Part shown: piece after piece, positions 53,720-63,821 of the stretch
Layout: each line of letters starts with the position of its first letter
How positions within the stretch are numbered: the first letter of the stretch is position 1
Translations under genes and position numbers: made by a program
Notes under the pieces: model-generated
What the model was told of the DNA's origin: nothing
The model's database searches: none
What the model saw: the letters and a program-made list of their open reading frames with translations, nothing else
Assembly: GCA_963716525.1 (NCBI GenBank)
Contig: OY970315.1
Span: 3,100,001 to 3,164,000, forward strand
Length of the DNA: 64,000 nt
From: JBBREP01 sp963716525
GTDB taxonomy: Bacteria > Actinomycetota > Acidimicrobiia > IMCC26256 > PALSA-610
Direction of reading: 5' to 3'

Positions 53720-56354
53720 ATGGTGAGGCGGGCGGGCACGAGTCGGTGGTGGTGCGCGGTCGCGACCGCGTGCATGCTGGGTGGCGCCACGGGCGGGTTC
53801 GTCGCCGCGACGCCGGGCGCCCGGGCGGCCACGGTGACGTACCCGGACTGGCCCATGTTCCTGCAGAACGTGAGCCGCACGAACGCGACCACCGACCCGA
53901 ACCTCACCACGGCGGCCGCGCCGCGGCTGCGGCGGGCCTGGTCGTACAAGACCGGGGGCCCCGTCGCGATGTCGGCGTCGGTCGTCGGCACGAGCGCGTT
54001 CGTCGGATCGTGGGACGGCTACGAGTACGCGATCAACACCACCACTGGTGCGTTGATCTGGAAGCGGTTCCTCGGGCTCACGCACGACTCCCAGTGCTCG
54101 CCGACGACCCTTGGGCTCACCTCTGCCGCGACGATCGTCAACGGCGTGGTGTACGTGGGCGGCGGGGACGATTACTGGTACGCGCTCGACGCGACCACCG
54201 GCACGGTGCTGTGGAAGGTGTTCACCGGGGACACGGCGGCGGGCTACTACAACTGGTCGAGCCCGCTCGTCGTCGGTGGCGCGGCCTACATCGGCATCGC
54301 GAGCAATTGTGACAACCCACTCGTACGCGGCGCGCTCCTGAAGGTCGACCTGGCCACCCACGCGGTGGTGGCCACGTACTACTTCGTGCCGAACGGTCAG
54401 GTCGGCGGAGGCGTCTGGACGTCTCCCACCTACGACGCGGCAACGAACTCCGTGATCGTGTCGACGGGCACGCTCGACGACGTGTCGCAGACCGAGTCAC
54501 AAGCGATCGTCGCGCTCGACGCGGACACGCTGCAGCACGCGAGCACTTGGCAGCTGCCCACGTCGGAGGCCGTGGTCGACTCCGACTGGGGCACCACGCC
54601 GACGCTGTTCACCGACTCGGGCGGCCGCAAGCTCGTTTCGGTGGCGAACAAGAACGGCATCGTGTACGCGTTCGACCGCGCGCACATCGCCGCGGGGCCG
54701 GTGTGGCGCCAGCAGATCGCCGTGCCGGGCGCGTGCCCCACGTGCGGTGACGGCTCGATCGCCTCGGGGATCTTCGCCAACGGTGTCGTCTACTACGCGG
54801 GCGGCCACGCCGTCGTGAACGGGCACGGCTCGGGCGGTTCACTGCGCCGCGCTCGACCCGACCACTGGCGCGGTGCGCTGGACGCGCCAGACCGACAACT
54901 CGATCATCGGGGCGCCGGCGTACGTCAACGCCATGGTCGCGTATGCCGAGGGCTCGACGTTCGAGGTCCTCGACGCATCGAACGGCCGGTTGCTCTACTC
55001 GTATCCGCTGCCCGCCGGTGTCGTGGGCGCGGTGTCGGTTGCCCGCAGCCAGTTCTACGTCGGGGCGCTCGACGGCGGGCTGTACGCATTCGGTCTCGGC
55101 GCGGCGCCCGCAGCACCGCCCGCGGACGCGCACTGCCCGAGCGGGCTCACGTGTCGCGACATCGGGCAACACGCGGCGGGTTCGGAGACGCTCTCGGGCG
55201 GCGTGCTGACCGTCAAGGCCAGCGGGGTGCGGATCACTGGCAGCACCGATCAGTACCGCTCCATCGGAAGGATCGTCACCGGCGACGCGCAGTCGCGCGT
55301 GACGGTGGTGCAGCAGAGCTCGCAGAGTCCGCCGGCCCAGGCCGGGCTCATGGTCCGGCAGCGCTACGGAACGAGCACCGATCCGGCGGCGCCGTTCTTC
55401 GCGGTCTTGGCGTCGCCGAACGACCCTGTCAACGGTTCGGCCGTGGCCGACGTGGTGGTCTGGTATCGCAGCGCCTTCGGCAAGGCACCCGTCAAGCTCG
55501 CCCGCCGTGCGCCGGCAAAGCGCCCGGTGACGCTGATGATCCAACGCCGCGGGAACCTGTTCTCGGCCGGCATCTCGTTCGACGGCTCGCACTTCCAACT
55601 CCTGCCCGGCGCGTCGGTGACGATGGACCTGCCCGCTGCGACGCTGCAGGGCCTCGCAGTCGACTCGGGTGCGAAAGCCGCGCTCGGCACGGCCGGGTTC
55701 ACGAACCTCGCGATCGGCGGCGCCGTCTCGACTGTGATGGCACCGATTGCCCCGGCACACGCGTGCCCGGCGCCGTGGACGTGCACCGATATCGGCAACC
55801 CCGCGCCGCCCGGCGACACCACGACGTCGGCCGGCACCCTCGTGCTGGCCGGCACGGGCCGCGGATTCGGCCGCGGGCAGTTGTCCGCGACGAACACCGA
55901 TTCGTTCCACTTCGTGTACCGCAGCGTGCAGGGCGCGCATTCGCTGAGCGCCCGGGTGACGTCGGCCACGGCGGCATCGACCGCGCAGGCCGGCCTAGTG
56001 ATGCGCGCGAGCGCTGCTCCGAGCGCGGCGATGTACTGCGTCTATTTCACGGCGGCCGGTTCGGTCACCGTCCAGTGGCGGCGGTACGACGGCATCCTGA
56101 ACCGTTACTCGCACAGCGCTCCGACGGTGAGATCTCCCGCCTACTTGAAGATCGTGCGCGCGCAGCAGGCGAACCCGCCGGCCACCGTGTTCAGCGCGCT
56201 GACGTCGAGCGACGGCACCACCTGGAAGGCCGTGGCCGGCTCGAAGGTCACGATCGACATGGGCACAGGCAACTACCTTGCGGGGCTCGCGGCCACGTCG
56301 GCCTCGACGGCCGCGACCACCGCGGCCACATTCGCCTCGGTGAAGCTCTCGTAG
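53720..56354 (+). CDS. Secreted PQQ-like beta-propeller protein with two C-terminal beta domains (frameshifted)
   Basis: A signal peptide (about 1-36) is followed by PQQ-like propeller repeats with A-L-D-A-T-T-G-T-V-L-W-K, A-I-N-T-T-T-G-A-L-I-W-K and L-D-A-S-N-G-R-L-L-Y-S blades. Near nt 54846 one base is missing (G-S-G-G-S-L then A-A-L-D-P-T-T-G-A-V-R-W in another frame). Two similar domains of about 190 residues follow, each starting C-P-x-x-x-T-C-x-D-I-G and containing Q-A-G-L-M/V-M-R, like DUF1349/concanavalin-type modules. About 877 residues joined. No quinoprotein active site was recognised; the role (binding or sensing) is unknown. Confidence 0.75.
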
Positions 56355-56380
56355 CGTGAGCCCCGAGCCCTAGGTCAGCC

Positions 56381-57766
56381 CTAGGTCGTCTCGTCGATTA
56401 CGAGCCCGAGGTCCGCGAGCGCGGCAAGCAGGGAGGCGATGACCGCGGCCGGGTCGCCGCCCTTGTCGCCGCTCACCGTCGGCTGCGGCGCGGGTGCAGC
56501 ACCGTAGAACCCGAGCTTGCCGGCCGCGTCGTGCACGAGGTCGGCGCCCACGTGCAGGCTGCCGCGCAGCAGCCGGAGGCGGTCGGTACCCACCTCGTGG
56601 TCGAGGATCACCAGCGAGCCAGTGCTCCCATTCGGAGCAAGTCCATACGCGCCGTTCACCCCACCACAGCTGCGCACGCCGATGAGCGCGAGGTTGCCCT
56701 GGATCGCACGGTCGACCTCGAGCCCGTACGTCTCGGTCGGCGTGGGAATCACTGGGTAGGGCGGGCCCCACGTGCTTTTCTGGGCGGGCCCGCATTCGAT
56801 GCCGTGCACGACCGCGTGGTCGGTGATGCCGTAGGTGTTGATCGTGGCGTCGAAGTACACGTCGCTCGCCGGTTCGTGCAAGCCGTTGTTGTGCGCGGCC
56901 CAGCCCGCGCCGACGCTGTTGACGAAACCGAGCGCGTGGATGCCGTAGCGGCCGTTGAGATCGGCCAGCACACCCACGATGTTGTTGGCGATCACGTTGG
57001 TGATCCGGATGCCGTCGCGGGTGTTGCGGCTGCAGTGCACGCCGGTCGCCACGGACTCCGAATGGTCGATGACGAGGCCGTCCTGACCGTTGAGGTCGCA
57101 GATGACTGCCGTGTAGGCGATCTCTCGCATCGCCCAGCTGACCCAGATGCCGTGTACCGCGTTGTCATGGGCGAGCACGTTGCTGATGTGTCCGACTCGC
57201 GTCACGGTGCCGTCGCCACTGACGTAGATGCCGGTGCCGTCGCACTGTGCGACCTCGAGCTGGTCGAGCACGAAGCCGGAGCAACGATGGAGCTCGATGC
57301 CGTACAGGGTGCCGCTCTTGGCCTGGTGCGCCTTGTTCCCGTCGATGGTGAGCGCCTGGATCGCGAGGTTCGCGTTGCCATGCACGAGGTCGGCGTTGCG
57401 GATCGCGGTGACGTGGGAACCGTTGACGACGCGCAGGATGGTGACGCCGCGCCCGCTCCCCACGAGCTGGCAATTGCTGCGTAGCAGGACGGTCTTGCCG
57501 ATCGAATACGTGCCCGGCTGGAGCTGCACGATGCCGCCCGTCGCGGGGAGCGAGTTGATCGCGGCTTGGATCGCGGCAGCGGTACGGGTGGTCACCACGA
57601 CGGTCGGGCCCCCCGTGGCTGCGAGCGCGCCGCTTCCACCCGACGACAGCGCGATCGCGCCCGCGGCTCCTCCTGCGGCCAGCGCCCCGCGCGAGAGGAA
57701 GGCGCGACGCCCGAGGTCGCCGTTGCGTCTCTGTGCGCGCGCGCCGTGCCCGCCCCCCGATCCCAC
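56381..57766 (-). CDS. Tat-exported right-handed beta-helix protein
   Basis: A twin-arginine signal, N-G-D-L-G-R-R-A-F-L-S-R-G plus an Ala-rich hydrophobic stretch (about residues 18-48), is followed by a parallel beta-helix: A-A-I-Q-A-A-I-N-S-L-P-A-T-G-G-I-V-Q-L-Q-P-G-T-Y is the pectate-lyase-3 type opening, with many turns such as G-T-G-I-Y-V-S and N-T-R-D-G-I-R-I-T-N. A tail of about 60 residues follows. Enzyme type (lyase, epimerase, or phage-tailspike-like) cannot be told. Start: GTG 57764-57766, eight bases after a minus-strand TAGGGT (57780-57775). Confidence 0.72.
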   Translation of the reverse strand: MGSGGGHGARAQRRNGDLGRRAFLSRGALAAGGAAGAIALSSGGSGALAATGGPTVVVTTRTAAAIQAAINSLPATGGIVQLQPGTYSIGKTVLLRSNCQLVGSGRGVTILRVVNGSHVTAIRNADLVHGNANLAIQALTIDGNKAHQAKSGTLYGIELHRCSGFVLDQLEVAQCDGTGIYVSGDGTVTRVGHISNVLAHDNAVHGIWVSWAMREIAYTAVICDLNGQDGLVIDHSESVATGVHCSRNTRDGIRITNVIANNIVGVLADLNGRYGIHALGFVNSVGAGWAAHNNGLHEPASDVYFDATINTYGITDHAVVHGIECGPAQKSTWGPPYPVIPTPTETYGLEVDRAIQGNLALIGVRSCGGVNGAYGLAPNGSTGSLVILDHEVGTDRLRLLRGSLHVGADLVHDAAGKLGFYGAAPAPQPTVSGDKGGDPAAVIASLLAALADLGLVIDETT

Positions 57767-57893
57767 TGAGCAGGACCCTACCGGGCCGCGGCGGGAGGTG
57801 CCGCTGGCCCGGCGTGGGTCACAACCGCGCCGCCGGGCCGGGCCATGCCGCCCCGGGAACGCGGCCATGGAATGAATCACTGGCGCCCGCCTT

Positions 57894-57899
57894 TACACT
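57894..57899 (+). promoter_or_regulatory. -10 element for leaderless apt
   Basis: TACACT six bases before the ATG at 57906. Confidence 0.5.
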
Positions 57900-57905
57900 T
57901 GTCCT

Positions 57906-58433
57906 ATGGGAATCGACGGCGAGTGGCTCCGCGCCCACGTCCGCGAGCTACCCGACCACCCCGAGCCGGGCGTGTCGTTCAAGGACATCACGCCCCTGCT
58001 CGCGTCCACCGAGGCCTTCGCGGCCACGATCGACGCGGTGTCGGAGCCGTACGCGGCCGAGGAGATCGACAAGGTCATCGGGATCGAGGCGCGGGGCTTC
58101 ATGCTCGCCGCGCCGGTGGCGTACCGCCTCGGAGCCGGGTTCGTGCCGGTGCGTAAGGGCGGCAAGCTGCCATGGCACGTGGAAGCCGAGGCGTACACGC
58201 TCGAGTACGGGGCCGGCGAGCTCGAGGTGCACCGCGACGCCGTCGGTCGCGGCGAACGGGTGCTGATCATCGACGACGTGCTCGCCACCGGAGGCACCGC
58301 AGCGGCCACGGTGCGGCTCGCCGAGCGGCTCGGCGGCCGGGTCGTCGGGCTCGGTTTCCTCATCGAGCTGTCGTCCTTGGGCGGCCGCCAGCGGCTCGAC
58401 GATCACCCGATCCACTCCCTCGTCCGATACTGA
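57906..58433 (+). CDS. apt: Adenine phosphoribosyltransferase
   Basis: The 175-residue purine salvage enzyme forms AMP from adenine and PRPP. F-K-D-I-T-P-L-L near residue 25 and G-I-E-A-R-G-F near 59 are APT signatures; the PRPP loop is V-L-I-I-D-D-V-L-A-T-G-G-T near 120. Start: leaderless ATG 57906. It precedes rel, as in other Actinobacteria, linking purine salvage with (p)ppGpp control. Confidence 0.94.
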   Translation: MGIDGEWLRAHVRELPDHPEPGVSFKDITPLLASTEAFAATIDAVSEPYAAEEIDKVIGIEARGFMLAAPVAYRLGAGFVPVRKGGKLPWHVEAEAYTLEYGAGELEVHRDAVGRGERVLIIDDVLATGGTAAATVRLAERLGGRVVGLGFLIELSSLGGRQRLDDHPIHSLVRY

Positions 58434-58452
58434 ACATGCCGAACCCGACCCC

Positions 58453-60678
58453 ATGACCACCACCGCCACCAGCCCCCCCGCCGGTCGACCGGCGACCGGC
58501 GACCCCGGCCGCAGCGTCGACGCGCTGCTCGCCGGCCTGCTGGGTCACTACGCCGCGCGCCACCCCGAGGCGTCCACCGAGCTCATCGAGTCGGCGTACG
58601 CGGTGGCGAAGGAGGCGCACCGCGACCAGGTGCGACGGTCGGGTGATGCCTACATCACGCATCCCGTCGGCGTCGCGTCGGTGCTCGCCGAGCTCGGTCT
58701 CGACGACACCACGATCGCCGGCGCGCTGCTGCACGACGCGGTCGAGGACACGCCGATCACGCTGGCCGACGTCGAACACGGTTTCGGGCCCGAGGTCGCC
58801 GCGCTCGTCGACGGTGTCACGAAGCTGGATCGCCTTCACTTCGACACGAAGGAGGCCCAGCAGGCGGCGACCATGCGCAAGATGCTCGTCGCGATGGCGA
58901 AGGACCTACGGGTGCTGATGATCAAGCTCGCCGATCGGCTGCACAACATGCGCACGATCGCGTCACTCCCCGAGGAGAAGCAGCGCCGCATCGCGCAGGA
59001 GACGCTCGACATCTACGCGCCGCTCGCGCACCGTCTCGGTATCGGCGACGTGAAGTGGCAGTTGGAAGATCTCGCGTTCGCGGTGCTGTACCCGAAGCGG
59101 TACGCCGAGATCGCCGAGATGGCGGCCGGGCGCGCGCCGGGCAGTGTCGAGGAGATCGACGAGGTGCTCGACGAGGTGCGCCAGCGCCTCGAGCAGTTGC
59201 ACATCGACGCGGAGGTCACCGGCCGACCGAAGCACCACTGGTCGATCTACGAGAAGATGGTGGTGCGCGGCAAGGAGTTCGACGACATCTTCGACCTGCT
59301 CGGTGTGCGGGTCGTGGCCGACACCGTGAAGGACTGCTACAGCGTGCTCGGCGGCGTGCACGCCACCTGGCGTCCGGTGCAGGGCCGCTTCAAGGACTAC
59401 ATCGCGATGCCGAAGTTCAACCTCTACCAGTCGTTGCACACGACGGTGATGGGCCCGAACGGCAGGCCGGTGGAGTTCCAGATCCGTACCCGGGAGATGC
59501 ACGAGCGCGCCGAGTTCGGTGTGGCCGCGCACTGGGGTTACAAGGAGAAGGACTCGCCCGACTCCGAGCTCGACTGGCTCGCGCGCATCGTCGACTGGCA
59601 GCAGGACACCGACGACCCGGCCGAGTTCATGGCGAGCCTCAAGCTCGATCTCGACCAGGACGAGGTGTTCGTGTTCACGCCGCACGGGCGCGTGATCACC
59701 CTGCCCACCGGTTCGTGCGCGGTCGACTTCGCCTACGCCATCCACACCGAGGTCGGCCACCGCTGCGTAGGCGCCAAGGTGAACGATCGGCTGGTGCCGC
59801 TCGACACCAAGCTGCAGTCGGGTGACACGGTCGAGATCTTCACGAGCAAGGTCGCCGACGCCGGCCCGACGCGCGACTGGCTGCAGTTCGTGGCCTCGCC
59901 GCGCGCCCGGGCGAAGATCCGCCAGTGGTTCTCGCGCGAGCGCCGCAGCGACGCGATCGAGAATGGTCGTGAGGAGCTCGAAGCCGCGCTGCGTCACGGC
60001 GGCCTTCCCGTGCACAAGCTGCCGGCGCTGATCTTGCGCCGGGTCGTCGAGCACCTCAACTACACCGACGTCGACTCGCTCTACGCCGCGATCGGCGAGC
60101 ACCACGTGTCGGCCAAGGCCGTCGTGCAGCGCATCCAGCGCGAGCTGTCGGGCGGCGAGGAGCAGGTGCCCACCACGGCCCGCCGCCCGCCGCGGCCACA
60201 CCGTGCCGGCGACGAGGTCGGTGTGCACGTCGAGGGCCTCGACGACATCTTCGTGCGGCTGTCGAAGTGCTGCACGCCCGTGCCCGGCGACGAGATCATG
60301 GGCTTCGTCACGCGCGGCCGCGGCGTGTCGGTGCACCGCACCGACTGTGCGAACGCGCTGAGCCTGCGCAGCCAGGGCGACCGCGTCATCGACGTCGAGT
60401 GGAACCGCAATGCACCGGCCGCCTACGTCGTGTCGGTGGAGATCGAGGCGCTCGACCGCTCGAAGCTGCTGCGCGACGTCGCCGAGGTGCTGTCCGAGAA
60501 CCACGTCAACATCCTCGGGTGCACCTCGAAGACCAAGTCCGACCGCATCGCGCACATCCGCTTCGAGTTCGAGCTCGCCGAGCCCGACCATCTCGACGCG
60601 ATCATGGCCGCGGTCAAGCACGTCGACGCGGTCTACGACGTCACGCGCGTGCTCCCCGGCCAACGGACAGCTGTGTGA
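58453..60678 (+). CDS. rel: Bifunctional (p)ppGpp synthetase/hydrolase
   Basis: This is a 741-residue RelA/SpoT homologue. HD hydrolase domain: H-P-V-G-V-A near residue 73 and L-L-H-D-A-V-E-D-T near 96. Synthetase domain: K-G-K-E-F-D-D-I-F-D-L-L-G-V-R-V near 272, G-R-F-K-D-Y-I-A near 310 (the R-F-K-D charge pattern of bifunctional enzymes) and E-F-Q-I-R-T. The TGS domain (V-F-V-F-T-P-H-G-R), zinc-finger region (S-K-C-C-T-P-V-P-G-D) and C-terminal ACT domain are complete. Start: ATG 58453, 19 bases after apt. It is the only long Rel seen here. Confidence 0.95.
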   Translation: MTTTATSPPAGRPATGDPGRSVDALLAGLLGHYAARHPEASTELIESAYAVAKEAHRDQVRRSGDAYITHPVGVASVLAELGLDDTTIAGALLHDAVEDTPITLADVEHGFGPEVAALVDGVTKLDRLHFDTKEAQQAATMRKMLVAMAKDLRVLMIKLADRLHNMRTIASLPEEKQRRIAQETLDIYAPLAHRLGIGDVKWQLEDLAFAVLYPKRYAEIAEMAAGRAPGSVEEIDEVLDEVRQRLEQLHIDAEVTGRPKHHWSIYEKMVVRGKEFDDIFDLLGVRVVADTVKDCYSVLGGVHATWRPVQGRFKDYIAMPKFNLYQSLHTTVMGPNGRPVEFQIRTREMHERAEFGVAAHWGYKEKDSPDSELDWLARIVDWQQDTDDPAEFMASLKLDLDQDEVFVFTPHGRVITLPTGSCAVDFAYAIHTEVGHRCVGAKVNDRLVPLDTKLQSGDTVEIFTSKVADAGPTRDWLQFVASPRARAKIRQWFSRERRSDAIENGREELEAALRHGGLPVHKLPALILRRVVEHLNYTDVDSLYAAIGEHHVSAKAVVQRIQRELSGGEEQVPTTARRPPRPHRAGDEVGVHVEGLDDIFVRLSKCCTPVPGDEIMGFVTRGRGVSVHRTDCANALSLRSQGDRVIDVEWNRNAPAAYVVSVEIEALDRSKLLRDVAEVLSENHVNILGCTSKTKSDRIAHIRFEFELAEPDHLDAIMAAVKHVDAVYDVTRVLPGQRTAV

Positions 60679-60737
60679 CCGTGCCTCGCTGCTCGCGGGC
60701 GCACGAATCGAGGCCGGGTTCCAGCATCGCCTGCCGG

Positions 60738-60743
60738 TAGCCT
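60738..60743 (+). promoter_or_regulatory. -10 element of hisS
   Basis: TAGCCT nine bases before the ATG at 60753. Confidence 0.45.
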
Positions 60744-60752
60744 CGTCACCTC

Positions 60753-62070
60753 ATGAACGCCGGGGAGAGCGCCAGTTCGCGGCCCGCGCGCGAGGTGTTC
60801 CGGGCCCCCAAGGGCACACGCGACGTGCTCGCGCCGGAGAGCGCCGAGTGGATCGAGATCGTCGCCACGTTTGCCGAACGTGCCGCGCGGTTCGGCTACG
60901 GGCTTGTCGTCACACCGATCTTCGAGCACTACGAGGTGTTCGCGCGAGTCGGCGAGACCACCGACGTGGTGTCGAAGGAGATGTACGACTTCGTCGACAA
61001 GGGTGGCCGCCGGCTCGCGCTGCGACCCGAGGGCACTGCGGGCGTGGTGCGCGCATTCGTGGAGCACCGGCCGCCCACACCGTGGAAGGCCTGGTACGTG
61101 GCACCGAACTTCCGGTACGAGCGCCCGCAGGCCGGCCGCTACCGGCAGCACTGGCAGCTCGGGGCCGAGGCAATCGGCTGCGACGACCCGCGCGTCGACG
61201 TGGAGATGATCGACCTGCTCGCCGGCTATTACCGAGGGTTGGGCTTGCGGGACACCAAGCTGCTGCTCAACTCGATGGGCGACGCCGAGAGCCGCACCCG
61301 CTACGCGGCGGTGCTGCTCGACTACTGGCGGGCCCACGCCGACGTGCTCGGCCCCGAGCTCGCCGCGCGCCGAGCAGAACCCCATGCGCATCCTCGACTC
61401 CAAGCATCCTGACTGGCAGGAGATGATCGGCCGCGCACCGCAACTCGGCGAGCACCTGAGCGACGAGAGCGCCACGCAGTTCGAGCAGGTACAGGCGGGG
61501 TTGCGCGACCTCGGCGTCGACTTCGAGATCGAGCCGCGGCTCGTGCGCGGCTTCGACTACTACACCGCCACCGTGTTCGAATTCCAGAGCCCGGCTCTGT
61601 CGGGCGCGCAGAACGCGATCGGCGGGGGCGGCCGCTACGACCGGTTGAGCGAGGAGATGGGGGGCCCGGCGGCCCCGGCGATCGGCTTCGGCACCGGCAT
61701 CGAGCGCATCCTGCTCGCCCGGGCCGCCGGCCGCGACGGAGCGGCCGCGGCGGTGCCGCGGCTCGACGTGTTCGTGATCGACGCGGTCGACACCGGCGAC
61801 GCGACCACGTTGCTGCACGAGGTCCGCGAGCTCGGGTTGCGGGCCGATCGCGCGTACGGGTCGCTGGGCGGCGCGGCGCGTTCGATGAAGAAGCAATGGA
61901 GCGCGGCCGACCGCTCCGGTGCCCGCTACGCGGTGATGGTCGCGCCGCGTGAGTTCGCCACCGGTCACGTCGTGGTGAAGGACCTCACGTCGGGAGAGCA
62001 GATCGAAGTGCGGCGCGAGGAGGCTCCAGCATGGTTGCGGGTGCACACCGAAGTGGGCGTGCTCCCATGA
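60753..62070 (+). CDS. hisS: Histidyl-tRNA synthetase (frameshifted)
   Basis: This class II synthetase has F-R-A-P-K-G-T-R-D-V near residue 16, motif 1 V-T-P-I-F-E-H-Y-E-V-F, motif 2 R-P-E-G-T-A-G-V-V-R-A with N-F-R-Y-E-R-P-Q. Near nt 61369 one extra C in GCGCGCCGAGC shifts the frame from L-A-A-R to A-E-Q-N-P-M-R-I-L-D-S-K; then V-R-G-F-D-Y-Y-T-A-T-V-F-E and G-G-G-G-R-Y-D, motif 3 G-F-G-T-G-I-E-R, and an anticodon-binding domain follow. About 438 residues when corrected. aspS starts in the stop (ATGATG). Confidence 0.92.
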
Positions 62071-63821
62071 TGCGCACACACCGGCCCGGCGAGCTGCGGG
62101 TCGACGACGTCGGCGGTGCGGTCGTGGTCTGCGGCTGGATCGCGCACCGCCGCGACCACGGCGGCGTCGCCTTCCTCGACGTGCGTGACGCCACCGGTGT
62201 CGTGCAGGTGGTCGTCGATCCGAGCGAGGCCGGGCTCGCGAGCGTGCGCCACGTGCGCGCCGAATGGGTGCTGCGCATCTCGGGCACTGTCCGCAGGCGG
62301 CCCGAAGGTACGGTCAACGAGCAGATGGCCACCGGCGCGATCGAGGTGGTTGCCGAGGAGCTCGAGGTGCTCGCCGAAGCGGAGCCGGTGCCGTTCCCGC
62401 TCGACGACCGCATCGACGTCGACGAGGCGCTGCGGCTGCGCCACCGCTACCTCGACCTGCGGCGGGCGCCGATGCAAGCCAATCTGCGGGCCCGTGCCGC
62501 GGTCAACAGCGCGATCCGCAACACGATGACCGAGCAGGGGTTCGTGGAGGTGGAGACGCCGATGCTGATCGCGTCGACGCCCGAGGGCGCACGCGACTTC
62601 GTCGTGCCCAGCCGGCTGCATCCGGGCGAGTTCTACGCGCTGCCGCAGAGTCCGCAGCTGTTCAAGCAGCTGCTGATGGTGGCGGGCTTCGACCGCTACT
62701 TCCAGATCGCGCGCTGCCTGCGCGACGAGGACCTGCGCGCCGACCGCCAGTTCGAGTTCATGCAGCTCGACATGGAGATGAGCTTCGCGAACCAGGAGGA
62801 CGTGCAGGACGTGGTCTCGCGCGCGGTGCTCGCCGCGATCGCGGCCGTGGGCCGCGGCGACGTGCTCGCCGACGTGCCCCGCATCACGTGGCACGACGCG
62901 ATGAACCGCTACGGCTCCGACAAACCCGACGTGCGCTTCGGTATGGAGCTCGTCGACCTCGCCGCGGTGTTCGCCGCCACGGAGTTCCGCGCCTTCCAGG
63001 GTGCCGAGTGCGTGCGCGGCATCTGCGTGCCGGGCCAGGGGGACGCGTCGCGCAACGTCGTCGACGGTCTCGTCGACCGGGCGAAACAGCTCGGTGCCGC
63101 CGGTCTGGTGTGGATGCGTGTCCGCGACGTCGAAGGCGCGGTGACGCTCGAGTCACCGGTCGTGAAGTTCCTCACCGAGGCCGAGCAGGCGGGTGTGGTG
63201 GCCGCCCTGGGTGCCGCACCGGGCGATCTCGTGCTGCTCGCGGCCGGCCCGTGGTCCACCACCGTCGGGGTGCTCGGCCAGCTCCGCCTCGACCTCGGGC
63301 GGCCGCCGGTCGACGAGGGCGGGCTGCACCTGGTGTGGGTCGTCGACTTCCCGCTGTTCGAAGGCATGGGCGACGACGGCCGGCCGGTGCCGGCGCATCA
63401 TCCCTTCACCGCCCCCCACCCCGACGACGTCGAGCGGCTCGAGGCCGACCCGCTGCGCGTGCGCTCGCAGGCGTACGACCTCGTGCTCAACGGCTGGGAG
63501 CTCGGATCGGGGAGCGTGCGGATCCACCGGCGCGACATGCAGGCGCGCATCTTCGAGCTGCTCGGGATCGGCGCCGACGAGCAGCAGGCCAAGTTCGGGT
63601 TCCTGCTCGACGCGTTCCGCTACGGCCCGCCACCGCACGCCGGGTTCGCGTTCGGCACCGACCGGCTCGTCGCGCTGCTCTGCGGCGAGGAGAACATCCG
63701 TGAGGTCATCGCGTTCCCGAAGACGCAGTCGGGTGCCGACCCGCTCACCGGCGCGCCGAGCCCGATCGATCCCGTGCAGCTCCGCGACCTCGGCCTCACG
63801 ATCCGCCCGAAGCCGTCCTAG
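62067..63821 (+). CDS. aspS: Aspartyl-tRNA(Asx) synthetase
   Basis: The 584-residue class IIb synthetase has an OB-fold anticodon domain (residues 1 to about 105), motif 1 V-E-V-E-T-P-M-L, F-Y-A-L-P-Q-S-P-Q-L-F-K-Q, motif 2 F-Q-I-A-R-C-L-R-D-E-D, the bacterial GAD insertion domain (about 285-415), and motif 3 F-A-F-G-T-D-R-L-V-A-L. Start: ATG 62067 overlapping hisS; the ATG at 62070 is equally possible. Whether it also charges tRNA-Asn cannot be told. Its last 26 bases overlap a convergent gene. Confidence 0.94.
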   Translation: MMRTHRPGELRVDDVGGAVVVCGWIAHRRDHGGVAFLDVRDATGVVQVVVDPSEAGLASVRHVRAEWVLRISGTVRRRPEGTVNEQMATGAIEVVAEELEVLAEAEPVPFPLDDRIDVDEALRLRHRYLDLRRAPMQANLRARAAVNSAIRNTMTEQGFVEVETPMLIASTPEGARDFVVPSRLHPGEFYALPQSPQLFKQLLMVAGFDRYFQIARCLRDEDLRADRQFEFMQLDMEMSFANQEDVQDVVSRAVLAAIAAVGRGDVLADVPRITWHDAMNRYGSDKPDVRFGMELVDLAAVFAATEFRAFQGAECVRGICVPGQGDASRNVVDGLVDRAKQLGAAGLVWMRVRDVEGAVTLESPVVKFLTEAEQAGVVAALGAAPGDLVLLAAGPWSTTVGVLGQLRLDLGRPPVDEGGLHLVWVVDFPLFEGMGDDGRPVPAHHPFTAPHPDDVERLEADPLRVRSQAYDLVLNGWELGSGSVRIHRRDMQARIFELLGIGADEQQAKFGFLLDAFRYGPPPHAGFAFGTDRLVALLCGEENIREVIAFPKTQSGADPLTGAPSPIDPVQLRDLGLTIRPKPS